Below are positions 42,708-54,477 of a DNA stretch of 64,000 nucleotides, in pieces. The notes under the pieces are model-generated. The model did no database searches. It saw only the letters and a list, made by a program, of their open reading frames with translations, and was not told the DNA's origin. The stretch is from NCBI GenBank assembly GCA_037447655.1, contig JBBHKE010003315.1, positions 64,001-128,000 of the forward strand, written 5' to 3'. Source of the stretch: Zygnema cylindricum. Taxonomy: Eukaryota > Streptophyta > Zygnematophyceae > Zygnematales > Zygnemataceae. A program made the position numbers and the translations under genes. Position 1 is the stretch's first letter; the number at the start of each line of letters is the position of its first letter.

Positions 42708-42833
42708 TAACCGCTTAGTTTTTACACTCCCTTAGGGTGTGGTTATATAAGGAGGTCCTTGTAATAGTACAGACAACAATATTTCTCTATTACAAAGGCC
42801 TAGGTTACATCGCGTAACGTCTGTAAATAAGGG
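42708..42833 (+). other. Flank of Gypsy, possible LTR remnant
   Basis: GGGTGTGGTTATATAAGGAGGTCC followed by ACAACAATATTTCTCTATTAC looks like a TATA box and leader of some LTR. Only this end is visible; 23631-23716 would be its other side before the Gypsy insertion. Confidence 0.25.
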
Positions 42834-43170
42834 TGCGTCTCCATGTACTTGAAACTTAGAGAATTTACTTGTTTTTTTAGCGCAGATTCGGCGAACCCGG
42901 ATTTTTAGTGTCTCTATGTGTACCAAACGAAGTTGTCACTTAAAGGCGTGACGATTGTATACGTTGACAATGCTCATGACGGTTGTCGACATGTACAATT
43001 TGTGATGACGCACGTTATTTTTTGTAACTGCTTGTGACGTCGCATGACTTTTCGTGACATTGTAGACGTATCGCCATATAGCATGTGTCGCTTCACGGTT
43101 GAAGAAGATGCAATTTGCCTTTGCGTCTCTTGTCCGCTCGACGTGAAATGGCATCGGATCTTGAGACGTG
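42834..43170 (+). mobile_element. Short TIR element, left part
   Basis: Begins AGGGTGCGTCTCCATGTA and follows the left third of the element at 1009-1762 (TTTACTTG, TTTTTTAGCGC, CCGGATTT blocks; GTGACATTGTAGACGTA near 43054). The right end is missing. Confidence 0.55.
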
Positions 43171-44630
43171 TCGAGCGTGCCTGAGAAACATTAAAGAAGG
43201 GCACCCAGCCCGGAGTCGTCGGCATAGGAGTCCTGCAAATAGCCCCCAAATGCGAGTGCTTCCCACAAAAAATGATCATGCCCACTGCTGCCCACATCCC
43301 TCCCATAAATATGTATGCCAAATAGGAGAGACACTTGGACCGGGGAAGGGAAAGAGAGCATGGGAAAACGAAAGTAATCCCCTCCCCCTTCTTTTCCCCA
43401 CATAGCCGAGAAAAGGGATTGGGGTCTCGGTAATCGGGCTGGTATCCTAGTTTTGTGATTTGTCTACGGGAAATCTATCACACTTGTTCCCTCAAATCCC
43501 ACTGTCCTGATCAAAAGGGGTTTAGTTTACTCCGGAACGGTCACTCCAAAACAAAAAAGAACTCTAGACTAAGACACAAGTGCACTACCACTTAGAAATA
43601 TATAGATAAATAGGATTGGCTTTCCAAGTTTAACAATATCACCTTGCCTCAGAAAAGAGAATAAAAGATAGAAAATGTAAAAAATAGCGAAGCAAGCTTA
43701 ACATACCCAAATAATCAACAATGACAATGAGAAAAAGGCGACCCCTCTCTTGATAGTATCGTGAATACGGATGGAGATCCTTCAACCTCCGGTGTCCGCA
43801 ACTCGGAACCGACTAGACTCTTCTCGGTTTCAAACAGCAAAAATTCCAAAAGTCACCCAAAAAGCAGATAGTGCCAACTACCCGCCCGAACTTTGATTCT
43901 CACAAAAGACAAATCCAAAACCAAGATGGCAATAAAGTTAAAACAAACAAAGATTCTCCAAAAGAAGGTTTGTTGGAATTTCTGAGGGTTTTTACTAGAG
44001 ATAGTATTGAAAAGCAACCTGTCTCTTTCGGCCCCAAGTGCCTTATACATCAAAAGTTTGTCCAATCTCAGGCCCAAAAGTAAAGGCTATGCTATTAACC
44101 AATCAGCAACAAGCAAGTGTAATTAAACTGACATATGACAAATTAATTCGTACTACACTCAGAGCAAAAAGTTATGCTTCTGACTGCAGCTAGATCCGCG
44201 GCCGGAATTTATTATTTAGTCCACTATTATAAGACAAAGTACTAAAAATTACACGGAAGTGCCAGACTTTGACCTAAGGTAATTAATGGACCAAAAGTCA
44301 GGTGAACCTGAACTAAATTTCTACGGACAACTAACAGCATAATCTAGAGGACAATCCGGAAAGTTACGTGGCGATCCACAATGTACCCTCCAAAAGGGCT
44401 CGTAGCAACTAATCCCATGTTACGGACTTGCAATCTTTGAGGCGAAACAACTTGGTCGTCCGGCCTCCGTTAGGCGCGAAGTAAAGTGCGTTCCGCGCAC
44501 TTTAGAGAATCCAAGGAGCAGATCCGGCTTGGTGCACTCAATCCTCCGTACTCTAGGGACCGTACAAGGGAAAAGAGCCTGGAAATCCTTAAGGATATAA
44601 AGGTGTGCCTGAAAAGCACATGAGCTTGAC
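43171..44630. other. Unassigned sequence
   Basis: No gene recognised. Short ORFs lack domains. A hairpin with a 9-bp stem (TAAAGTGCG and its complement) lies at 44482-44504. The right edge is where element E is cut off. Confidence 0.35.
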
Positions 44631-47600
44631 ATTCCCACCAGATATCTCATGACTCTCTTGGCGGCCTCCCAATCTCTCTTCTTAGGATGGTTAAGACTCC
44701 TACTAAGGACTCCTACTGCTGCCGCTATGTCCGGCCTTGTATAATTCATAAAGTAGATCAAACTTCCTACGACCTATGTATAAGGAATAGACTTCATAAC
44801 CTCTCTCTCCTCTGGACTCATCTGATCATCTAATATTATCACTCCTCATTCTACACTCCCATCACTTACTTTTTTCAAGTCCATGGGAGTGGTACAACTG
44901 TTCGCCTTTTCCACTTGGATTTTCTCAAGCATATTACCTATTGCTTCTTTGTGGGTAAGTCTGATCATCCGTTTCCCCCTATCTCTCTCCATCTAGATTC
45001 CCAAAATATATCTTGCCTCCCCTAAATCCTTCATGTCAAATCTGCTTCTAAGTTCTTTCTTTAACTTATTAATCTTTTCCAAAGACTTACTTAATAGAAG
45101 CAGACCATCCACATAAATTGCAATAAAATGACATCATTCTCATCTTCAAATATATAGATAGAATGGTTAGAGCTGATCCGAATATATCTCAGACTAGTAA
45201 GAAACTCATCTTGTTTCTTATTCCACTGTTGGGGAGCCTGCTTCAGTTCATATAAGGACTTTATGAGTTTGCAGACTCTACTCTCTTCTCCTACCTCCAC
45301 AAAGCCCTCTGGTTGCCGCATGAAAATTTCTTCCTCCAACTCACTATTGAGAAAGGCAGTCTTAATATCCATCTGGTGTATTTCCATGTCTTCCGCTGCT
45401 GCGAGACTGAGGGGATTCCTTACTGAAGGGAACCGAACAACTGGAGCAAAAGTCTCCTCATAGTCAATCCCCTCCTTTTGGGTGAACTCCTTTGCTACCT
45501 ATCGAGCCTTATATCTCTCAATGGTATTATCTGGGTTCAGTTTTAGTTTAAACACCCATTTACACCCAAAAGGTTTGCTGTCTAGAGGACAGTCCTTTAG
45601 TTCCCAAGTATTTGCTTCCATGATGTAGGCCATCTCATCATTTATATCTCTAATCCATCTGTCTTTCTCCAGATTGTTCACTCCCTCCGAGTATGACTGA
45701 GGCTCATCTGGGTGCAATAGCTTAGTTACCTTCTTAGCGGCATATTTTTCTTGTATCCTTTTGTTGCTCCTTCTCCCTCCCTCAAACTTCAAAGCTCGGA
45801 TGGAGGAAAGTCTTGGATTTCTCCTTACTGTCTCATCGGCTCCCCTGTCTATGGAAGCCGGTTGTGGTTTTCCTCTTCAGTCTCCTCGAAGTCCATAGGA
45901 ATATGTTAGGTTTCTGGTGGATCTCGTGTATCTTGGATCCCCCCTGAATCTACAATCCCTGTTTCGCTCATGTCTCTTTTGGGAAAGATGGAGTCCTCCT
46001 CACCGTCACACTCAAATCTGATTCTTATCTTATTGGTATATTTAAATGGGTCAAATGACTTCCCTTCTTCCATGACAACTAGGTATTTGACCAAAATGAT
46101 ATCTCTCTTTGCTAATTCATATTCTCTATATCCCTTGATATCTTCATCATATCCTACAAAGTATCCAGGTTTTCCCTTAACATCTAGTTTCCAGTTTTTT
46201 CTATCTGTGTCAAGACTTTAAACTTGGCTATAGAATACTTTAAGGTGAGAGATATCTGGTTTGCTTCCAGCCTATCCCTCATAAGGCGTCACTCCCTTTA
46301 CAGCTGAGGTAAAGACTCTATTCTTAATGTAGTTGGCACAGTCATGGCTTTTGCCCAAAATCTCTTTCCTATTTTCTTGTCGGCCAACATACTGCATGCA
46401 CTATCTCTTAGTGTTTGGTTCAACCTCTCAGCTACCTTATTTTGTTCCGAGTTATATGGTACCGTTTTCTGGTGCTGAACTCCCTCATCTCTCAAGTATT
46501 CCTCAAACTGGTTAGAGGTATATTCCCCCCCACTATCACTCCTTATTCTTTAATGGGGGTTCCATGCAACTTTTTACTCCATGATTTATATTCTTTGAAG
46601 TAAGTTGGTGTTTCAGACTTTGTTTTTAAGAAGTAGACTTTAGAGTATCTAGACCAGTCATCGATTATTGTCAACATACACCTCTTTCCTCTAACCGAAG
46701 GTACTTTTGCAGGTCCTCAGATATCTGTGTGGACAAGATCTAATACTTTCTCACCTCTATATGTGGCGGCTTTGGGAAATGGAAGTCTGTGAGCCGTACC
46801 TATAGCACAACCACTAGAATCATCCATCATTTCATTATCCCCAAACTGAATGCCTTCTACTACACCAAGCTTTTTCATTTCCCTCAACCTCTCAAAATGC
46901 ACATGCCCCAATCGCTTATGCCAAATCATCAACTTTGGAACACCAACATAGTAAGCATTCTTGTTTTCATTACTCAAGTTAAGCCCAAACATTCCTTGGC
47001 TACCTTTATCTGCGGTGAAGTAAACTTCATCTCCATACTTAGCTGTAAAGACTCCTTTTCTAGTGAAGGTATCAAACTCCTTGTCATCTAACACAGACGT
47101 CGAGACAAGATTTTTCCTCATCTGAGAAATGTAGAGCACATCTGAGAAGGTGAGTAAAGGAGTCTTACCCTCCACTAAGACTTTCAGATCTACCGACCCC
47201 ACTAGTTCTATTGTAACCACTCTCCTATCCCTATACTCTATCTCTACAGTAGGGATTTTTCTTAGCTTAGTGAAGAGGTGATTATCATGACACATATGCA
47301 TGGATGCACCTGAGTCGATAATCCATCCTTCTTGTGGAGCTTCTCGAATTGCTTCGAGAGCACACTTCTGTTTCCGAGGGATCTCCTTCTTTTCCAGACT
47401 CTCATCGAGTAGAAGCTCCCCATCCTCCTCCTCAAAGGACTCATCCTCGGTCTCTCCTCTCATTTTTTTTACCACAAGTGCCTTCATCTTCCCTCCGAAA
47501 GAACCCCCACCACGGTTCTCTTGGAGCCTCAGCTTCGTCAAGTTGACACAATCCCCAAGAAGTGTCTCGGCTTTTTGCAAAAGTGACAAAGACCCTTTGG

Positions 47601-48457
47601 GGGGCTCTTTCCTCTAGACTGATCTCTCTCTCCTTTTGATGGTTTTTTCGGATCCTTCCCCTATTGATTTCCTCCTGCAGCTAGAGCTTGGATGCTCTTT
47701 CTTCCTCTCCTAATCTCAATTGTGTTTTGCTACACAAGTATCATCCGGGCCACTGTGTTCCACTTCTATAAACTATCAGTCATTTCCTGTACTCGGTACA
47801 CTATGTTTTCATACTTGTCGGGTAACTTCATGATGAGAGTGTTAACTTTCATCTTCATTGTACCTGTCCACCCGACACTCTCCATCTCCATATACAAACA
47901 AGAGAGATCATTACAATAGTCTAACATCTTCCCCCCTTTGTAAGTATAATTCCCTAACTTTTGTTCAGCCAACTGGAGCTCCTGAATAGTACCAGCTCTA
48001 TAGATTTCCACTAAAATCACCCACAACTCCACAGCCTTGTAAATGTGAAGGTGGGGGGTTGCCAAAGCCTGAGTGAGGTGTCTTAGAATGAAGTTTTTGG
48101 CAGCCATGTTGATGCGTTCCCACGTTTGGGTATCGTTCTACGCGGTCTTTACGGCCGCAGATCCGGGTGCCGTGGTAATAGGAGCAAGAGGCGTCTCCTT
48201 CCTTTTCCTTTTTTCGGATACACTCCTGTCCCCATCATTTGCCTCCTCTGTCGTAGGTGTTGCTGTAGAAAACCTTATTCCACCAAACCCTGGTGGAGTT
48301 CCCTGAGGTGGACGTTTCCCTTGTCCATTGACAATACCCCATTATCGTTTTCGCACAAAGCCCCCATCATCATGGCTTCCCAATAGATGAACCCATATCC
48401 ATTGAAGGTGAACACCCTAGAGGGTGGGCCCTTAACTTGCAATTCTGTGTCCTCCAT
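44631..48457 (-). pseudogene. Copia element E Gag-Pol, reverse strand, 3' truncated
   Basis: Start ATG at 48457 in the LTR (MEDTELQ). Reading leftward: Gag to about 47650 (MAAKNFILRHLTQ, YKGGKMLDYCNDL); damaged CCHC region; protease WIIDSGASMHM near 47315; integrase HKRLGHVHFERL, CHTDI-type HTDI near 46720; further integrase NQTLRDSACSMLADKKIG near 46410; linker with RIRFECDGEEDS; RT MDIKTAFLNSELEEEIF near 45370; RNase H-proximal TRPDIAAAVGVLSRS near 44730. Frameshifts and stops divide it into at least seven pieces. Similarity stops at RYLVG (44631), so RNase H and the 3' LTR are lost. Confidence 0.9.
48423..48437 (-). promoter_or_regulatory. Primer-binding site of element E (two mismatches)
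   Basis: Reverse strand AGTTAAGGGCCCACC against GGTTATGGGCCCACC. Confidence 0.75.
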
Positions 48458-48738
48458 TGGACTACAGAATTCAGGAAGCCTCAATAATTTTTAGCTAACC
48501 CACATTCAGCCACAACCATTGTTTCCCAAGTAGTTAAATTGACAACGTGACCACATCTTTGTGCAGTTTGGACTCCCCTAAGTCCATAGCAAAAAAAATC
48601 ACTAAAAACGGCCAACCAGCCGATTAGTTATGAAATGACAAAAATGCCAAATTTATACAAAACTCTGTAAGTGTGAGAGGTCCCTACCTACCAAATTCTG
48701 TAAGTCCTAAACCCCTCTCACAACCCAACTACTGTAGA

Positions 48739-48786
48739 GTACAGAAAGGTACTACAACCGATGTACTTTTTGTACGGCTTGTGTAC
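48739..48786 (-). promoter_or_regulatory. Five-fold GTAC array in element E LTR
   Basis: Exact N7-N5-N10-N6 spacing on the reverse strand. Confidence 0.65.
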
Positions 48787-49130
48787 GAGAAGGCTATTGA
48801 GTGGACGCGTGTCCGCTTTTAACTCGTTCTTGTGTTCTCCGAAATTCCCGCTACCGAATGTTATCTCTCCACGTCTCGCCAGATCACGCCACGTTCAAAA
48901 ACCACAAAGGTGACTATTCTGAGATTTTGGCAGCGATATGTGTTGTCAAATCATAAACCGACATGTAATATTAGTCGTCGAAACAAATGTCCGATTCATT
49001 TGTTTTGTGTGAGAAAATGCTCGCACTATATATTACTTAGTTCTATGTTCTTTCATTTGTCATTCCGTTAATCAGATTCAATATCAAAACACAGTTTAAA
49101 CAAATATCACACCCTATCTATGTTAACGAA

Positions 49131-49209
49131 CTCCTACGACAGACCGATTAGAGCTGACGGCTACGCCTCGCTTTGCCGGTCGAAGGTTCGAGTCATGCCG
49201 GACTCAACC
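49131..49209 (+). promoter_or_regulatory. tRNA-like Pol III module, antisense to LTR (type I)
   Basis: A-box-like ACCGATTAGAGC, B-box AGGTTCGAGTCA, then TTTT at 49210-49213. The hairpin at 49218-49237 keeps an 8-bp stem. Confidence 0.65.
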
Positions 49210-49419
49210 TTTTGTTGAGAGTGACATTAGTCACTCTTTAGTCCTGCCTTTTGAACTAGGATAGCCATGGCTTAACCACCCTCTCTATCCTTCAGTGACT
49301 AGAACAAGTATGGTGGCTAGAGAGAGGAGGTGGAGGCAGGCTATCCGCCCTTTTATTTTTCCTATGTTACTAATCTATTTTCACCTAGAAAGTACCTTAT
49401 AAATCTAGTAATTTCAACA

Positions 49420-50016
49420 TACCACGTGTCACTTGACGTGGTCGTGACCGAAAACCGTTAAAACACCTATTCCGCGATCTCGGCACCTATCGTGGCCGTC
49501 CAATCAAAATCGGCTTTCAACTCTAGCAGTCGAAAACAAATGCACGGTATTTGTTTCGTCGTCAAAACAAATGCGCGGCATTTGTTTTGCGAAGTACCGT
49601 AAGTCGTACTTATACTCTAACTGTGTCTATGTGCCACAAGTCTATTCGTGTCGTTAAATGAATTTATCTATGTTTACATCTTTATATATTTAACGAACCT
49701 TATAAACCTCAGCACTGGTCCTAGACTATAGGTTAAAGCTAATGACTACTGTTGACTTTGACGGGCGGTTGGTACCAAGATCAAATCCTGGGTCCGTCAA
49801 GTAAATTTTGGTAAACCTACCAAAAACTACTGCCTGTCTCTCTCTCTGGACAGCATAGGCAGCCATGGCTCTAGCTCCCTCTCTAACTTTCAGTGATTGC
49901 GACAAGTGTGGGAGTTGAAGACAGGAGTTAGAGGTAGATTGCCTCTGTTTCTTTTTTGCATTTTATTTTACATTTTTCGACCAAGAAAAATACTAAAATA
50001 ACCATTAATTTCTACA
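49420..50016 (-). mobile_element. Copia LTR fragment, reverse strand
   Basis: Starts inside the CCACGTGTCACTTGACG block shared with 11140-11160 and ends at TCTACA, the inverted LTR start. It abuts element E, which probably inserted into it. Confidence 0.75.
49728..49805 (+). promoter_or_regulatory. tRNA-like module, antisense to LTR fragment
   Basis: GGTTAAAGCTAATGACTA and B-box-like AGATCAAATCC, then TTTT at 49806-49809. Similar to 11462-11541. Confidence 0.5.
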
Positions 50017-50017
50017 C

Positions 50018-50242
50018 GTTGCTATTGAAGCCAATACGAAACACCATTTTAAAGCAAAACACATGGATATTAAGCTAAGATTTGTTAGAGAGAAAGTGGA
50101 AAATAAAATTGTCAAATTGATGTACAAACCAGATGGGTAGATGATAGTCGGTATGATGACAAAATATGTCCCGTCGCCTAAAATTATTTATTGCAAAAAG
50201 AAAGTGGGCTATAACTCAAAAGTGACTAGGAATTAAAGGGAG
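50018..50242 (+). pseudogene. Copia RNase H C-terminal fragment
   Basis: Encodes the tail of RNase H of this family (KHHFKAKHMDIKLRFVREKV, ENKIVKLMYKPDG), then an in-frame stop and MIVGMMTKYVPSPK, where relatives have MVADMMTKPVPSPK. Ends with the polypurine tract AATTAAAGGGAG before an LTR. The rest of the element is gone. Confidence 0.85.
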
Positions 50243-50899
50243 TGTTGAAATAAGAAAACTGTAATTCCTATCTTACTTGTAGTTCTTATGGTTGAGACAG
50301 GATTGAAGCTGCACAAGAAGGGAAGCCATGGCTATCCATGGTAGTCAAAGCTAACGGAGGGAGAGAGAGTGAATCACACCAAAAGGGTTGACGTGACATG
50401 AATTTTTTCGTAGGTCTTACATAGTCAGATTAGTTTTCTACCTTATCCACTAAGTCGTATAAGAGTCGTTACGGATGCAAGGTTTGATACGGTAATAAAC
50501 ATCACTGTGCGGATTATACCAACCAAACTAGCACACATAAAGCAAAAATACGGCCCGCCCCATAATCGGACAAGCGCCAAAAAAATATACAATTTGATCG
50601 AAAGGCTCGCGTGAGCGCCGAAAGACCGGAATGGTTATTTTGGCGGCTTACGCCCAAGGAGCAACAAAATGACACGTGGCCACATTTCATTGGACGTCGG
50701 AGAAGGAGGAGACAAAACCATGGTGTTGGACATGGATGCTATCACGAGTGGAGTAAGGCCCTCACTGGGGTGAGGTTGGTCAAAATACTTGTCTGTCTGG
50801 GTGGTACATACTTCATTAGAAAGGCACCTATCCAAATATTGCCTAAAGGCTTTATATAAGGTGTGCATTCTGTGTACCTATAGAGGTCACAAAATTACA
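50243..50899 (+). mobile_element. Copia LTR, internally deleted
   Basis: Starts TGTTGAAATAAG after the RNase H fragment and ends CAAAATTACA near 50899. At 657 bp it lacks the GTAC array and the TATA region; a decayed tRNA-like segment (ACCTTATCCACTAAGT complement) remains near 50386-50480. Confidence 0.7.
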
Positions 50900-51439
50900 C
50901 CAACCTGTTCCAATTGACTTATGGGTCCACTTTCGAAAGAGTCAAAACCCTCTCCTTGCTTTATTTGCCATCTCCGTGTTTCAATTGAGTTCGAGACTTT
51001 TGTGTTTTACCCTGTTTTTTTTTTGGCTTTCGGCCCTTTTCTACACGCGGAGGGTTGTTTCTGTTTCCATCATTTTTTTTGTGTTTCTTATCCGGTGATT
51101 AGTGCCAGTCTCATTGGAATACTCTTAATTCTTTCGTTCTCGCCAACATGTTCATTCTACGATTCTTGTCTTATCACCTCGTTGGCTCATTTCAGTGTAC
51201 CTCTTATTTCTAGTTGCCCTACCTACCAATAGCATGCATGGGTCGGCCCTTGATTGATGTACTGCCGTCTATGATCAATTTGTGTTTTCTAAATTAGAGG
51301 TGTGCTCCTTAATCCCCCACCTAATCATGTCATCACTTAGACCCTTCGTGAAATCCTTGGGCATGTCTCCATTTTTTTAACATAAGGTGTGTTCCCTTGG
51401 TTCTTACTTCTTTGGTGTACATCTTGTATCCCATCTTAA
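50900..51439. other. Pyrimidine-rich unassigned sequence
   Basis: T/C-rich. One ORF at 50921-51232 has no recognisable domain. No feature supported. Confidence 0.35.
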
Positions 51440-52000
51440 ATGTCTTTGATTGCCCTCCCTTTGCCTCCGGGTGTATCGATGTCCTTTCTCCACCGAAAGG
51501 TATAACGGATTTTGTAAGCTGTACTTTTTTCTTTATCCAACCATTGTTCCTTTGTCACCAACATCACAAGCTTGTTCAAGTGGTGCACTCGTTGGCTTTT
51601 GCAATGCGGACTGGGGGGGGAATCTCGATACCCGTCGTTCCACTTTTGGTGTCTACTTCTCTCTCGGAGGAGCTATAGTCTCTTGGGCCTCCAAACAGGT
51701 CCTACCGCTGCTCTGTCCTCCACAGAGGCTGGGTATATGGCAATAACACATGTTGCCAAGGAAGCTATCTGGCTCCGATCCTTCCTTTTCAAAAATCGGA
51801 TAAGTGTGTACGGAAAAAAGTTGTTTTAAGTGGCAAAAAAAATATTAATGCTAATAACGATATTTGGTGTATTGCGGCAGGTTCTCTCACCTTCTGAAAC
51901 TACCATATTTCTCTCCAAATGGCAAACTTCCTCACCAAGTCTCTCCATTGACCTCAGTTCAAATTACATCGAGCTTCTGGTCTTACCTTATAGCAAAGAG
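51440..52000 (+). pseudogene. Fragment of a different Copia RNase H
   Basis: GFCNADWGGNLDTRRSTFGV and LGGAIVSWASKQ near 51590-51700 match the conserved core of ordinary plant Copia RNase H (DADWAG-D-RRSTSG, ISWSSKKQ). After a frameshift, TEAGYMAITHVAKEAIWLRS follows near 51725. The region near 51915 could encode the MADFLTKSL-like end in another frame. It is not the lineage of elements A-E, whose motif is SDASYGDA. Both ends are lost. Confidence 0.8.
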
Positions 52001-54370
52001 GTGCAGTGTTAGAAGAGTAGTCTTTGATAAAAGTTTATTTTCTGTTAAATTTTTTTAAATATCGAAATTCAAAATTATATCATCTAAGATTTCGATATTC
52101 AAAATTCTCCAAACAGTGGCTTTTGATATTCAAAATTCTCCAAACTGTGCAGTCTGTCCTAAAATCTTGGATTTCAAGATTTTTATATTTTTGTGTTTTA
52201 CAGTCAATGTTTTTCTACGTGATAAGAATCCGGTCAGGATCTGTTTATAAATTTTGACTGTGTCTCTTGGTCGAAAGGCCAGTGCCTCTTCATAACAAGA
52301 TAGTATGTTTAGTTGTCGAGAGGTTGCTCCCTAATTTCATGCATGCCTTAAACAAGCGCTTCGCCTTTATATCTTATTGGTGAGGGCGGGTATTGTTATA
52401 ATTGATAAATTTACATTTTTTGACATAACCACAGTCTTTGATACCCCACTTGCCATAAGAATCATTAGCTCATCAGACCACTGCTTCAATAGTTTAGTTC
52501 TATAAAAAAGGGTCATTTTGTAATAGAGAGTCGTCTTTTGAAAATGTATTTTACTTAGCCGGTAACTTACCATTTTTCTCGCGCGTGGAGACTTTCGTCT
52601 TTCATTCGCGTTGTGTTTCCTCCTCCACTATTTTAGGAGATTGAAATGGCACCTCCATGTTCTCTAGTTATTGTTTTATCGTGACTTATATATTTTTGGG
52701 CCCCATCGACGTCTCGGATGTTTTTGCCATGGGGCGGCGTGTGCTATTCTTCTCATGGGGTGAGGAGGATTGCCACAATGAGAGAGGGAATGGTGGGAAC
52801 ATTGTGGAATCGGAGTGATGGCTAATTAGCGTGTAGATTGACTGCACGTTTGGATTTTTACATCAGTTCGGGTCAATTGTTTGTACATTCGATGCTGTCA
52901 GGTTGAAACGTGTACGTTTCGTTCGATTTGTAGTGATGCGTGGAAACTTACTTACGGCTTACCACACTGTTTCGGGCTTGGTCATGTTACAAGTATTTAA
53001 TTTTCGTAGCGTATAAGAAGGGCACGTTTTTATAATCATGTAAAATAGGTTTTTTCATATAATACAGAGAGAATCAATATGAGTATAATTTGGCTTAATG
53101 TATTGATATTTGGTCGGTGTATGATGTGTGGGCGTGAGATTCTCTCGCGTATGGTTTCCCTTTTGTAGTTAGTTGAATTTATCATTCTTACCAGAGTTCT
53201 CCTCGTTTTTAGTCTCTTGTTTAAATCAATGTCTAATTTTTCTCTATGTTTTCCCTTACAAGCCTTATCCTTCTTTGCATCTTCGGCTTCACTTTCCGAT
53301 TTGTTGCCAAAATTACACGTATGATCCAGTTCCTCTTTCACGACCTTTTCTATCCATTCCTCTTTAGGATTTGATTTCCCCCCTCATTGTATTTGCCAAT
53401 TCATCTGCAAAACCTTTAACGTGAAACATCCAAACCGACGTTTCCCCCAAATTGTCTTCTTCGAAAGGGTCAATCCAAAGTGCCTCCTCATACTCCACAC
53501 CTCTAAAAATGAATGCTTTCTCACTTGGCTCTTGGGATTGCCCTTAGGGAGACGGTTAGTTTTTCGAAGGCTCTGCTGGGTTTTGAAGACTGGTCAATAG
53601 GTAAAGGTGTATTGTTTTTTCTTCCTTCTCATGCTTTTGCCTCACATCACTCACAAAATGGAGCTCTATATTGGTATGATACCAATTGGTGGGATCATTC
53701 ACAAGAACATAACACTCACAAAGTGTGCAACCACTCCTACACAAGCGAGAGCATCACATAAATTACATCACCATGTGCACTCCAATCTCAACCAAAATAC
53801 ACCTACATTAAACTAAACATTTTCCCACTCTTACAATGTTTTTCACCCATTACGTACTCCTAGTGATGCAGCTCAAAACTTGATTCTCCACTAGCTCCTC
53901 CACTAAAAGAAAGATGACACGCTTTGACCACTCCTTAAATCGTTAATGAATTGAACATTACATTGCAAAGGGTATACACACTTTCCCTAAACAAACGGAA
54001 ATGAAACGAAATTACACCAGTACACTGTGAATCGCTATTAACATTAATAACGCTATTTTGGCACCGCTAAATATCGACTCAACTGCGTATCATTCATTAA
54101 TGTGAACCTCAGGACTACCATTCGGTAAGATCATTCCATTATCAACAAATATTGTGATAAAATACTAAATAGTTTATTTGTTTACCGCTGATTTAACGGG
54201 AAAAACTCGCAAACTGCGTTATATGTAATAGTTTTTTGTTATATTATGTACGGAATAGTACGTAAGGAAATTCATTAACGATTTTTTGCGATTTGATCAA
54301 AAGGTTCAATGCGTTTGTTACGTATAAATCGTCACGTACGGTACGTTCGCACTAATCGCCGTGAACAACT
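52001..54370. other. Intergenic, no gene seen
   Basis: AT-rich. A short direct repeat (ATATTCAAAATTCTCCAAAC) occurs at 52093 and 52126. A near-palindrome ATTGGTATGATACCAAT lies near 53671. No coding region with a recognisable domain was found on either strand. Confidence 0.4.
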
Positions 54371-54477
54371 ATGCGGCATTTCAAACGTCAAAGTTCAAGC
54401 CGTGGAGGTTTTGCCGCTTGGTTGTCGGCTACGAATGAGGTGTCGGATTTACACGTACGAATTGACATAGTCTATTC

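Larger units (their letters stand above)
48438..49419 (-). mobile_element. 5' LTR of element E
   Basis: 982 bp, TGTTGAAAT at its start (49419 leftward) to ATTGCA at 48438. Same block order as LTR1 and LTR3. Confidence 0.88.

Noticed and set aside
53671-53690. Near-palindrome ATTGGTATGATACCAAT as a primer-binding site
   Set aside because: It resembles TGGTAT of initiator tRNA sites but no LTR precedes it and the following bases do not match.
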